A stretch of DNA of 64,000 nt, taken from NCBI GenBank assembly GCA_033239005.1, contig BSQZ01000014.1, positions 4,643,501 to 4,707,500 of the forward strand, read 5' to 3'. The stretch is from Lamellibrachia satsuma. Lineage: Eukaryota; Annelida; Polychaeta; Sabellida; Siboglinidae. Position 1 is the stretch's first letter. Each line of letters opens with the position of its first letter. Below are positions 40,807-52,830 of this stretch, one piece after another. Both the position numbers and the translations under genes were made by a program. A model generated the notes under the pieces. The model was not told the DNA's origin and made no database searches. It was given only the letters and a program-made list of their open reading frames with translations.

Positions 40807-41505
40807 ACTCGACAAATAACTTAGGCCATAAGCTACACACCGCTACTTTCCTACCTGTCCCGCAAGCTGCCTCCGTTACATGTCACGACAATCTCTTCAG
40901 AAGACCCAACATTTATTGACAACCCATGCTAAAGGCCCCAGTTGTCGGACCAAGCAGCAACTTTGACTTACGAGCGATTCCGCGCAGAGCAGAGATGCCC
41001 TTTCGCACTCTTATGCAATTCATGTGCCAATAAAAATACTTGAAATGTCACGACAGCCATCACATGTGGCAACAAGGACAATGTTACTCTTTAAACAAAA
41101 GGCAACTGAATTCAATCGTCTCCAGGCACTCTATGACATCTCTAATGCAATTCTGACAGCACACACAAAATGCGGTGATGTAGTTCTTTCAGCAGTGGAA
41201 TTGAGGCAGAGACCTAGTTCTTGCCACTGCCAAACTGTTTTTCACCTAACACAGATACGTGAGCCTCACAGACATAACAGCATTTGATCAGAGCACAGGG
41301 AATCAAGAAAACTGAAACCTATCTAAGAATGCCTGGATCAGGGTCTGGGAACAGGTCAAAGCTACAGTGGATGGGTGGTAGTGGTGGTGGGAGGGGGGTG
41401 TATACCTGTCTCCTGGGAATGAGGATATGGGTGTTAACATCCCTACTTAGCTAATGATGAATGATTCATGTCACTGTCATCACACAATCCTTTTCCATTT
41501 CCTGT
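40807..41505. other. Spacer between arrays
   Basis: One 87-codon frame (41024-41287) without recognisable domain; nothing else. Confidence 0.5.
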
Positions 41506-42001
41506 AAAAAGGAACGCACAATGATTTTTATTAATATGGATTTAGGTGGGAGTTGCATATAATTAAAATAAATCAATTCTCTGAACTTTCCATCTCAAAG
41601 TACATCTAAATTAACCGTGTTCAAACTTCATGTTTTAATCTTTATTGCTGTAGTAAATTTACAGTCATACATCATGTAAAAAAGGAACTAGAAAAAAATA
41701 GCATAAATCACCGACCTTCCCAAAGTTCCGATCGATGTCGCATTTCTTTTTCAGTTCGAGCAGTGACTGTTTTACGGAGCACTTAATTTATTAGTATTTA
41801 TAACCTCTCGTTTTGGTAAAAAAAAAAAACATCCACACAAAACGCGTGGGCATCACAACCTTTTATCATCATATTTTTTTATACATATTTTTCCATTTGA
41901 AATGAAATAAGCCAGTTTTACAACATACGCTTTAAAATCACTTATGGCAATTGTTCAGAAAACAGTAAATCATCAAATGAAAATCCTTGTATGTTCCCTT
42001 T
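41506..42001. mobile_element. 496-bp relative of the 166-bp MITE
   Basis: Ends AAAAAGGAACGCACAATG and, reversed, AAAGGGAACATACAAGG; left interior (AATTAAAATAAATCAATTC..., TCTCAAAGTACATCTA) matches the 13057-13222 element. Confidence 0.65.
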
Positions 42002-42183
42002 GAAGCCACACATAATCACCACGCCTGCCGACATCATACAAGTTAACTATTGCAGATGAGAAAGCATTGGATTCCATCCCCAGTGTGGTCATGAAATGGT
42101 ATCTGTTCTATCCGGGTACACCTACTTGCTACAGCAACCACAAATCAATCATATCTGCACAATAAATGCAGAACAATTCCTAC

Positions 42184-42350
42184 GCTTTCTGACACACTTT
42201 TTATAATGACCTCTCCAGGGCTTTCTGACACACTTATTATAACGACCTCTCCAGGGCTTTCTGACACACTTATTATAACGACCTCTCCAGGGCTTTCTGA
42301 CACACTTATTACAATGACCTCTCCAGGGCTTTCTGATGCACTTATTACAC
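42184..42350. repeat. 36-bp minisatellite, 4-5 copies
   Basis: Core CTCCAGGGCTTTCTGACACA. Confidence 0.95.
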
Positions 42351-42551
42351 AGACAGTCTTCTGTGCTGTACTGGTAATCGCCAGGTTAGGGAAGAAATAT
42401 CTAACTTAAATTTACACAAACCGCAAAGTAGAAAATAATCAGAAATATTAAGATCATAGTTTTTTTAAACACATTTTAGTTTAAATAAATGCTTGGTTTC
42501 TAGGCCAAGCATTTTTTTCTCAGTCAAATACATATTTTTGTGTTAATATCA

Positions 42552-43000
42552 CAACAGCTCTTACTGGGTCTACCCTACAACAGGTCTTACTGGGTCTACC
42601 CTACAACAGGTCTTACTGGGTCTACCCTACAACAGGTCTTACTGGGTCTACCCTACAACAGGTCTTACTGGGTCTACCCTACAACAGGTCTTACTGGGTC
42701 TACCCTACAACAGGTCTTACTGGGTCTACCCTACAACAGCTCTTACTGGGTCTACCCTACAACAGGTCTTACTGGGTCTACCCTACAACAGGTTTTACTG
42801 GGTCTACCCTACAACAGGTCTTACTGGGTCTACCCTACAACAGGTCTTACTGGGTCTACCCTACAACAGCTCTTACTGGATCTACCCTACAACAGGTCTT
42901 ACTGGGTCTACCCTACAACAGGTTTTACTGGGTCTACCCTACAACAGGTTTTACTGGGTCTACCCTACAACAGGTTTTACTGGGTCTACCCTACAACAGG
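42552..43000. repeat. 26-bp minisatellite, about 17 copies
   Basis: Core TTACTGGGTCTACCCTACAA, very homogeneous; CAGCTCTTA and CAGGTTTTA variants. The 218-codon frame over it is a by-product of the repeat. Confidence 0.98.
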
Positions 43001-43107
43001 TATGACCTTTCATCATGGTCCAAATGTTGGACTTCGGGATGTTAGATTTATTGTGTGCAACACAATACATCTAACACCTCCTGATATAGACAGCTACAGC
43101 TACTGCC

Positions 43108-43543
43108 AGTCACCTCGCCACACCTGTAGTTTAGTGGCAGTCACCTGGCCACACCTGTATGCTAGTGGCAGTCACCTCGCCACACCTGTATGCTAGTGGC
43201 AGTCACCTCACCACACCTGTATGCTAGTGGCAGTCACCTCGCCACACCTGTCTGCTAGTGGCAGTCACCTTGCCACACCTGTATGCTAGTGGCAGTCACC
43301 TCGCCACACCTGTAGTTTAGTGGCAGTCACCTGGCCACACCTGTAGTTTAGTGGCAGTCACCTGGCCACACCTGTAGTTTAGTGGCAGTCACCTGGCCAC
43401 ACCTGTAGTTTAGTGGCAGTCACCTGGCCATACCTGTAGTTTAGTGGCAGTCACCTGGCCACACCTGTATGCTAGTGGCAGTCACCTCGCCACACCTGTA
43501 TGCTAGTGGCAGTCACCTCGCCACACCTGTAGTTTAGTGGCAA
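43108..43543. repeat. 31-bp minisatellite, about 14 copies
   Basis: Core GTGGCAGTCACCTCGCCACA; two unit types (TGTATGCTA and TGTAGTTTA linkers) arranged in blocks. Confidence 0.97.
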
Positions 43544-44429
43544 TACCCTTACCATCTGACTGAAGCACATAATGGACACTTCTCTAGGGACTAATGAAAT
43601 ACTGCGAATGTCATGTCAGGCATCATGTTTTGTACCAAGGACAACAAATATGCTTCGAAAGAAACAACTCAGCTTCCACGTATAATTAGATTTGCAAAAT
43701 GTATCCAGATATGTAGCTTTAGTAGGAATTCTTCCACTTTTTCTCCATATCCTTTCCTGGCTGCTCGTCAATATCACTGTTTCACTTTGGTTAAAAGTTA
43801 GGAGTCACATTTTGACACATCAATTTGAATGAATCCATAGTTTCGCTGTTGAGCCCTGCAAGTTTCCAGGGCAGCCTACCATGTGTCACAGCACATGTGG
43901 GTGCAGTTTCAATTGTCAACAACCATGTGTACTCAAACAGTTGACATATATCAGTGATACCAGATAGCTGTATCCCTGCAAACAGCTGTAGTGTGGACAC
44001 CTGTCACTGCCTGGATTGTGGTTGACATGATCAATCACAATCCCACCAGACCACGTGACCTCATTCATCAGGACACATCATGGTATCATATTCGACCTAT
44101 GAAGTCAACATGGCCTATTACATTGTAGGCTCACATCCTCTTGTAATCAGTCATCTCCTATCTTGGAATCTGTAATATTACTGTAATTTCCTCTTCACCA
44201 GTGTCATGGCTTCATCTGGTTCTATACGTTATAACAGATATTCCCACTTTCACAAAAGATTGAAAGTTGCACTTACATCAGCATACTTTACAGTGCTCTA
44301 GTATTCTTTTGATCACCATGAATGCATAAATGATTAGTAGCTTCAACCCATTCCCTTCATTGAATCTCCTGCCAGTCACTGTACGCTTTTTAAATCGAAC
44401 ACAGTATATTGCATGGTGTCACCTGAGAC
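43544..44429. other. Spacer between arrays
   Basis: No gene recognised. Confidence 0.5.
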
Positions 44430-45500
44430 AGAGAGAGAGAGCGAGTAAATTTCACTGGGCTCTGGAGACAATAAAGATGAACTACACAAACAACAACATG
44501 TACTGTAATAATATAAATCAGAAACCCAGAAACCCGTCTACACTGAAATACCCTCACCCAACTGAACACTGGCCCCTAACAAATTTCACTGGGCCCTGGA
44601 GACAATCAAGATAAATTGCACAAACAACTACATGTACTGTAATAATATAAATCAGAAACCCAGAAACCCGTCTACACTGAAATACCCTCACCCAACTGAA
44701 CACTGGCCCCTAACAAATTTCACTGGGCCCTGGAGACAATCAAGATAAATTGCACAAACAACTACATGTACTGTAATAATATAAATCAGAAACCCGTCTA
44801 CACTGAAATACCCTCACCCAACTGAACACTGGCCCCTAACAAATTTCACTGGGCCCTGGAGACAATCAAGATAAATTGCACAAACAACTACATGTACTGT
44901 AATAATATAAATCAGAAACCCGTCTACACTGAAATACCCTCACCCAACTGAACACTGGCCCCTAACAAATTTCACTGGGCCCTGGAGACAATCAAGATAA
45001 ATTGCACAAACAACTACATGTACTGTAATAATATAAATCAGAAACCCAGAAACCCGTCTACACTGAAATACCCTCACCCAACTGAACACTGGCCCCTAAC
45101 AAATTTCACTGGGCCCTGGAGACAATCAAGATAAATTGCACAAACAACTACATGTACTGTAATAATATAAATCAGAAACCCAGAAACCCGGCTACACTGA
45201 AATACCCTCACCCAACTGAACACTGGCCCCTAACAAATTTCACTGGGCCCTGGAGACAATCAAGATAAATTGCACAAACAACTACATGTACTGTAATAAT
45301 ATAAATCAGAAACCCAGAAACCTGTCTACGCTGAAACGCCCTCACCCAACTGAACACTGGCCCCTAACAAATTTCACAGGGCGCACGAGACAATCAAGAT
45401 GAATTGCGTAACTACACCCACTGTAATAATATAAATCAAGCCCAGAAACCTATCTACACTGAAAACCCCTCGCACAACTGAACACTGGCCCCTAACCACA
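44430..45500. repeat. ~134-bp satellite-like array, about 8 copies
   Basis: Core TTTCACTGGGCCCTGGAGAC; inner copies nearly identical, end copies diverged. Unit lengths are about 134-136 or 126-127 depending on one or two AAACCCAG blocks. Confidence 0.95.
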
Positions 45501-45710
45501 GGCATAACTTTGTGCCCATAACTCAGCAGTGCAGTAAAAGGGACATCCTCAGAGGGTGTGCTAGAAATCTATCCTACATCTCCAAAACCCCCCCTGGGCA
45601 AGGATAGGGTAGTTCCTCCAAGAAATTACAGTGAAACTTTGTTAAAACGCCTGAAATTAAATTTTTCGCTAGCCTCGTTATAAAATCATTTAGTGAAAAA
45701 AATAAAACCT

Positions 45711-46012
45711 ACTACTGTCCCACTAGGACAAATCTACTACTGTCCCACTAGGACAAACCTACTACTGTCCCACTAGGACAAACCTACTACTGTCCCACTA
45801 GGACAAATCTACTACTGTCCCACTAGGACAAATCTACTACTGTCCCACTAGGACAAACCTACTACTGTCCCACTAGGACAAACCTACTACTGTCCCACTA
45901 GGACAAATCTACTACTGTCCCACTAGGACAAACCTACTACTGTCCCACTAGGACAAATCTACTACTGTCCCACTAGGACAAATCTACTACTGTCCCACTA
46001 GGACAAATCAGA
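45711..46012. repeat. 25-bp minisatellite, 12 copies
   Basis: Core CTACTGTCCCACTAGGACAA with AAACC/AAATC variants. Confidence 0.98.
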
Positions 46013-46359
46013 CAAACTATTAAAAACTAAGTCAAAATCTGTGAGAAAAAAAGAACAAAAGTGGTGTAGCTCTACGAGTTATTTACACTTTCACACGTTA
46101 CCTGGTCTGATGAGTGATTATTTTCACAGATTTCAACAAAAGTATATGCGCTTTTGCTATGAAACCAACCAACTGTGCATGTCACTTTTCAAACACTACA
46201 GATCTGAACAAACCTGTTTTACGATGAGCTAATTGAACAACGGAGCAACTCGAACACTCATCATGAGTGTAACTCGAACATTGATATAACTTTAGTGTTT
46301 CCCTGGTTCATCCATCTATAAGATAAGAAAGAAGAAACTGAAGAAACATCTACAACTGA

Positions 46360-46750
46360 AACCTACCTGTACATGCACCTAGCATACCATAATGTTAAAA
46401 CCTACCTGTACGTGCACCTAGCATACCATAATGTTAAAACCTACCTGTACGTGCACCTAGTATACCATAATGTTAAAACCTACCTGTACGTGCACCTAGC
46501 ATACCATAATGTTAAAACCTACCTGTACGTGCATCTAGCATACCATAATGTTAAAACCTACCTGTACATGCACCTAGCATACCATAATGTTAAAACCTAC
46601 CTGTACGTGCACCTAGCATACCATAATGTTAAAACCTACCTGTACGTGCACCTAGCATACCATAATGTAGAAACCTACCTGTACGTGCACCTAGCATACC
46701 ATAATGTAGAAACCTACCTGTACGTGCACCTAGCATACCATAATGTAGAA
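46360..46750. repeat. 39-bp minisatellite, 10 copies
   Basis: Core CACCTAGCATACCATAATGT. The period is a multiple of three, so a 13-residue peptide repeat appears in one frame; not evidence of a gene. Confidence 0.97.
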
Positions 46751-46933
46751 ACCACAACCATAACTCAATATAATCCAAAGTGTTCAACCAGGCTTCTTTA
46801 CACTCCTTTCTTCTTTGTTCGCCATTTTCGCCCACTCTTTTCGTCTACGTTTTGTTAAAGATTTGCACTCTATGGCATAGAAAGAAGCTTATTCAGCTAC
46901 TGAGTTGGATCGTGCAATCTCGAGGACAGCAAC

Positions 46934-47456
46934 TTAGCTGCCGTGATTGAAGATTACTTCACTCTGGACGAGTCAGAATAGAGTTCTGATGACAGAGTTT
47001 GTGGTAAGCCTTTGTGTTTCGTTGACGCATGAAGTTAACTCAGGTTAACAAGTCATGCATACACGAAATAATAAAGTTAATATGCACCTGCAGTAGTAAG
47101 CATCAACAGGCTCATTTATAACAAACCAAGGTGTAGACTTAGTTGTCGGAGCTAGTAACTAAGCCAAGGGTAAGGCTAACATTGACTGTGTAAACAAAGT
47201 CTCAGACTCAGACAGTATGAATAATAAGTCTATATATTTATGCATTGCAAGCATTAGTTTATTTAACTTAAGGCTGAGCCAGTAAATGGTACCACTTCCA
47301 TGCCTATATGGCTAGGTATAATTGAGCCCATTGTCATTTATTTTTTACATAAGTCATAACCAAATCTAAATTGATTATTCATTCAATGTTGTAGAATCTG
47401 ACTTTGATTGGGAGGAAGAGGTCGATCAGGCAGATGCTTCTACATCCCTGTCATGA
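46934..47456 (+). pseudogene. Possible two-part acidic exon remnant
   Basis: 46934-47002 reads AVIEDYFTLDESE, stop, SSDDRVC before a GTAAGC donor; 47393-47456, after acceptor GTTGTAG, reads ESDFDWEEEVDQADASTSLS then stop. Acidic coding-like segments with splice-like borders but an in-frame stop. Could be the decayed 5' end of a transposon-derived gene; no domain supports it. Confidence 0.2.
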
Positions 47457-47834
47457 GCCAGTTGAGACCCAAGCGTGGGTGGACCATTATGACAGTGAAA
47501 CTGAGGAGCCCCACTGCCATGTCACAGCTGCTGCCTATCATGAAAGCTCAGCAGGTGCTTCACTGGCTTGTCATCAGACCACACCTGCCCAATTCTGCCA
47601 ACATCTCCTTCCACTACAGCTTTGACTTCCCTCAACAGGTTATTATAAAATAAATTGAAATGTTAAAACTACTAAACAAAAAAAAAATTATTTCCCCCCA
47701 TGTTTTTTCCCTGCCTATTTCTTGCCTAAAGATGTTTGCAGTTGTAACTGCTGAAAACAGTGAAAATATTGGTATACATGACTTCAAAATTAGTCTGACG
47801 CGAAGAAAAACTGCACTGTAGATGATGTGCCCAT

Positions 47835-48139
47835 TGGACGCGGTAGCATAGTGGTTAGAAAGACGGACCTTCAATCGAGAGAACCTGAGTTCGAATGTTC
47901 TTTCTGCCATTTCAAATCTTTGGCAATTTCGCTCACTCCACAATTCACTCAGCTTTATAAATGAGTGCCTGGCTACAGACAGAGGTGGACGTTTGAACGA
48001 ATAGTCTTCGTGTAGTAATTGCAGCATGGCTGAATACTTTCCCAGCGAAGTTGAGATGTCGTTGGAATGAACAGGTCTGCCAGGGGGTGAAGTGTTAAGT
48101 GCTTAGAGCAGTCCCAAGGAGGGGAGATATAAGAATGTG
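47835..48139 (+). mobile_element. tRNA-derived SINE (family 1), near full length
   Basis: Starts GGACGCGGTAGCATAGTGGT (A box), then GAGTTCGAATG (B box), body with ACTCATTTATAAAGC-type segment, tail GGTCTGCCAGGGGGTGAAGT ... GATATAAGAATGTG. Not a tRNA gene: no acceptor stem closes. Confidence 0.8.
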
Positions 48140-48834
48140 TTAATTGTTGGTGTTGTGGTTATTAAAATGCTATTTGAAATACCAGATGACATTTTTGGTC
48201 TAATATGTTTCGTACCCTTCTACATGATGCACCCAATGCAACCTGGGCCCATTTACTTTCTGGTACATATAGTTTATTTGAATCTGTAATATGGTTTCGT
48301 CAAATTGTCGAGAAAAGCCTGGTTTTGGCACGTGGCATCACAATGTCATATTCTACAATATGGTTTTACATTAGAAATAATCAGACAAGGTTTAAAACTT
48401 ACCCTATGTCTTAGGACTGCAGGTAAACACTGACGATCTCTGGTTATTTCCTCACAGATGTAGTTCCGTGTGACATTAGAAACACATTCGGCACGTACAT
48501 ACTTCTTCAAGTCTTTGATTTATGCTTACCACATCACGTCCACCTATTTTATAAATTTCACCAAAGTTTGACGTTCTTTCTATTCTCTGTAACATCTGAT
48601 TGGTAAAATTTGCCACAAAATGGCAAGGTACTATAGACCACCACTAAAACCTGTTCATGTGTGACCAGGTCTACTCATATTAAACTCTAACAGAATAATA
48701 AATAAAACCCTGACCTCAATCTGTCTTCATTCAGTACAGCTGTGGCGATTCTATTCACATGTGATTGCTTGGCAGCATGATACCCCTGCAGTACATGCTG
48801 CTGACGTTACTCAGGCCCTGCTCACCATAATACC
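48140..48834. other. Unassigned spacer
   Basis: Short open frames only. Confidence 0.5.
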
Positions 48835-49070
48835 CTGCTTGTGTGGTGAAGTACTGCTTATGTGGGGAAGTATTGCTTGTGTGGTGAAGTACTGCTTGTG
48901 CGGTGAAGTACTGCTTGTGTGGTGAAGTACTGCTTGTGTGGTGAAGTACTGCTTGTGAGCTGAAGTACTGCTGGTGTGCTGAAGTACTGCTTGTGTGCAT
49001 AAGTACTGCTTGTGTATTGCAGTACTGCTTCTGTGCTGTATTACTGCTTGTGTGCTGAAGTACTGCTTGT
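48835..49070. repeat. 19-bp minisatellite, about 12 copies
   Basis: Core GAAGTACTGCTTGTGTGG, more diverged at the right end. Confidence 0.95.
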
Positions 49071-49404
49071 GTTGCATCCGAAGAAAAAACAACAACTTCT
49101 GTAAGAGGAGGTAAAAGTATGTGAAATATCAGAATAAATTAATCAACTTGAATCCACATTAAAAGACTTAATCCATAATGGACATAGCACCTGTAAATAA
49201 TGATACAAACCAGCTAATTGTTTGCACACATCACAGTTTGTTCAGAGAAATCAGCACCAAACCCAATACTATTCTTTTTGTAGAATAATGCACAGTACAA
49301 GGAAGAAGACATCCGACAACTGTGAATTAAACAAGATGAAAACCAAAAAAATTGAATTTCTCTCTCGTAAAACTGTCAAAATGTAACAACACATCCCAAC
49401 GAAT

Positions 49405-49433
49405 CTATATATATATATATATATATATATATT
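49405..49433. repeat. (TA)n microsatellite
   Basis: About 14 TA units. Confidence 0.95.
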
Positions 49434-49749
49434 ATGAATAATGAATATTTCAAAATAACGATTTCCAAGACAACCCTCCTGCCATTCTACTCTCGTCATT
49501 CCCAAAGTGGGCCAGCCAGAGTGTCTTCCATACATACCTTCATTGTGAGTAGAAGCCCAAACTGCTTAGTCATACACCCAGTGCATTTACCCACACACCT
49601 GAATGACAGTCAGGTAATGGAGAAAAATAGATGAGATGGTAAACCAATGACAGGCAGCGAAAGTGACCTTGGCCCTGCTATCAGCCCATACCCCAGGTGG
49701 GTAAACAAGGCTGGGTGATAAATATGACCCAGGTGTCAATGAAAGTAGT

Positions 49750-50608
49750 GGGTCTCCCCATGCAGTGGTCTCCGCATGCAGTGGGTCTCCCCATAGAGTG
49801 GGTCTCCCCATGCAGTGGGTCTCCGCATGCAGTGGTCTCCGCATACAGTGGGTCTCCCCATAGAGTGGGTCTCCCCATGCAGTGGGTCTCCGCATGCAGT
49901 GGTCTCCACATGCAGTGGGTCTCTCCATAGAGTGGGTCTCCGCATGCAGTGGTCTCCACATGCAGTGGGTCTCTCCATAGAGTGGGTCTCCACATGCAGT
50001 GGGTCTCCCCATAGAGTGGGTCTCCGCATGCAGTGGGTCTCCCCATAGAGTGGGTCTCCCCACAGAGTGGGTCTCCCCATGCAGTGGGTCTCCGCATGCA
50101 GTGGTCTCCGCATACAGTGGGTCTCCCCATAGAGTGGGTCTCCGCATGCAGTGGTCTCCGCATACAGTGGGTCTCTCCATAGAGTGGGTCTCCGCATGCA
50201 GTGGGTCTCCCCATAGAGTGGGTCTCCGCATGCAGTGGGTCTCCCCATAGAGTGGGTCTCCGCATGCAGTGGTCTCCGCATACAGTGGGTCTCCCCATAG
50301 AGTGGGTCTCCCCATGCAGTGGTCTCTGCATGCAGTGGTCTCCACATGCAGTGGGTCTCTCCATAGAGTGGGTCTCCCCATAGAGTGGGTCTCCCCATAG
50401 AGTGGGTCTCCCCATAGAGTGGGTCTCCCCATAGAGTGGGTCTCCCCATGCAGTGGGTCTCCGCATGCAGTGGGTCTCCCCATGCAGTGGGTCTCCCCAT
50501 GCAGTGGGTCTCCCCATGTAATGGGTCTCCCCATGCAGTGGGTCTCCCCATGCAGTGGTCTCCCCATAGAGTGGGTCTCCCCATAGAGTGGGTCTCCGCA
50601 TGCAGTGG
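49750..50608. repeat. 17-bp minisatellite, about 51 copies
   Basis: Core GGGTCTCCCCATAGAGT; variants CATGCAGT, CGCATACAGT and 16-bp units missing one G. Minus-strand frames up to 385 codons are repeat by-products. Confidence 0.98.
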
Positions 50609-52589
50609 GAACAGTTTCAACCACAGTGGTCTTGGAATGAGATTTGGCCTTGGAATAACATCTGGCCTTGGAATAACATCTGACCTTGGAGCGAGATGGC
50701 TCTAAAGACCAACAAGTCTCTGCAGGGAAGAGCATTAGGTCCACCTTATGTCACAATTATTGGAGCAAGGTGACAATGGAATAATTTTATGAAAACCATT
50801 TCAGGTTGAATTATAGCAAAAGCCACCAACCTGATGACACACCAATCTGGTGATGTGACACACCAATCTGGTGAAATACCACTTTCTTTGCATCACCCTG
50901 GTGACATCACTTTTACGACATGCCACTTCAGGTGACACACCACCCAAGTGACATTCAGTGACATGTCATTCTGATGACACGTCGGTGACACTAAGAAAGC
51001 TACCAACATAAACTCCCCCATCTTAAACCCCTCAATCACGGCCTAACAAAAAGATAAACAACAAGTACACTTACACATTACCGCCACCGACACAGGATCC
51101 TCCTGGCAAATCTCAGTCCACTTCCAACGTTGTCCCAATGTCAACAACACACCGGTGTCCCAATGCAGCAGACAAATATTCGGTTGTTTGACCCCTAGAA
51201 GCAGTGTCAAAAGAAGACCAGAAAAACACAATCCAGTCCAAGCACCGCTACTAGGGATTCACATCTGACCCACTTTAAACGCTGTCACAGAACTCTGCCA
51301 GAGCAGGCTCTGGAATCAATAACGTCCAGCTGTGCTGGAGAAACACTGTATCCCTTTTTCCACCACAGCCAAGCTCACTTTAACCTGAGTGTCCCCCACA
51401 GAGAACCTTGACCCAGATTATCAGCCAATTATGTGCCACTATTGTATGACTGACAGTAAATACCTGCCCAACACCAGTCGTGCGGTGTCATTGCTTTTCA
51501 CTGATATCTCCGATGGAGCAGCCAATGACAACCGAAGGAAACTGGGTTAGGCGCAGCGTGTTAAAACGCTGGCCTGGAAGTAAACATCTGCTTGCAAGTT
51601 TACATGGTAGCTTGATCGATGGACCTTTACAAGTGGGGCCTGTATAGATAAAGCTTCATCAGTTTATATAAAATGACAGAAAAAATTAACAGAATTATTA
51701 TCCCAATAATAGAATTATATTTATCAATCCACTGAATGCTTACGCCAAAATACATCTCGAGAGAGGGTATGATAAAACAGATCCACAATGCAAATTGTAC
51801 ACTGCAAGTTTACCATTATTGTCATTGGATCAGGCCCATAGTCAGAGACCTGTCTGCCCATCTTCAAGACAGGCAAATGTTGGACAATAACGGGTATAAT
51901 AAAATAAGACATGTTTTTCTTTTAACAAGATGAGATTTTTTCATAATAAAATTGTTTGAACTGTCTTAGTGACTCTTAGCGCACGTGGTCATGATTTGAT
52001 GAATGTTGTCGGCGGCAGAATAGCGAATACCGCCTATCTATAAGACTATATATTTTTAACCTTGACATTGTTGGAAAATACTGATACTGCGGTTGATCTC
52101 TATTTATTGTAATCGTGTATGTCATTGGTTGGGAAACGTGTTTCTATGGCTTTTCTCAGTGCCTATCCATTGGCGCTCTCGTTTGAAGAAACAATCCCGT
52201 GACCCGGATGTTGTGGTGCAAGTTCTAAATAGCACCTGCCAAGCGAGAGTGAGTGAAAAGATGCGATATGTCAATGTCAAAGGTTACGACAATCGATGCC
52301 TTTTTTGTAAACGTGAATAAAAGCAGCATCCCTGCAATTGTCCCTGAACAGTCCGAGTCAGCATCCTTTGTTACGCTGGTAGAGATCCATAGTGTTGATG
52401 TGCCTGTCGATCATTTGATTTGAGTGTGATTGTGATCATATCTGTTCATATTTGACATATTTGCATGCACGTACTTAGTCTTAAGATGCTTCAAACATTA
52501 CTTCCACGTTTATATATTTAAAATAAAGTTTCAAGTAATTTTTTACGAACCTTCATGTGTTGGCTCTTCTTCTATTATTATTACTGTTC
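50609..52589. other. Gene-poor stretch
   Basis: A GGTGACA-rich degenerate repeat at about 50840-50990 and a tRNA-like segment at 51545-51600 (GGCGCAGCGTGTTAAAACGC), possibly a SINE head. No gene recognised. Confidence 0.45.
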
Positions 52590-52830
52590 AGGTGATAACA
52601 CCAACCTCACTGCACAGCTAGTAAGACTCGACTGGGCCAATAATGGCTAAACCAGACTTGGCCTGCCATTGACAAAAAATTTAATTCTGCCAATAATGGC
52701 TGTCATTTGTTCAACTTGCATTGGCTTACCAGTGCAAAAACAAACAGGGCCAATTATGGGTGACATTATATCAACCAGCATTAAAAAAAACTAATTGGGC
52801 CAATAATGACTGTCGAAGATGCAAACAGCT
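52590..52830. repeat. ~60-bp degenerate repeat, 4 copies
   Basis: Repeated GGGCCAATAATGGCT with TGCATTGG/AGCATT linkers. Confidence 0.75.

Noticed and set aside
42552..43543. CRISPR-like regular repeats
   Set aside because: Units are directly tandem with no unique spacers, and the DNA is eukaryotic; these are minisatellites.
46373..46858. 161-codon frame with a 13-residue repeat
   Set aside because: The 39-bp unit is a multiple of three, so the frame stays open automatically; the non-repeat end has no domain.
47835..47910. tRNA gene
   Set aside because: A- and B-box-like motifs are present, but the acceptor and anticodon stems do not close and the sequence continues into a SINE body and tail found elsewhere in the window.
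49587..50744. Minus-strand 385-codon frame rich in GDPLYGETH
   Set aside because: By-product of the 17-bp array; equivalent frames exist in other phases over the same DNA.
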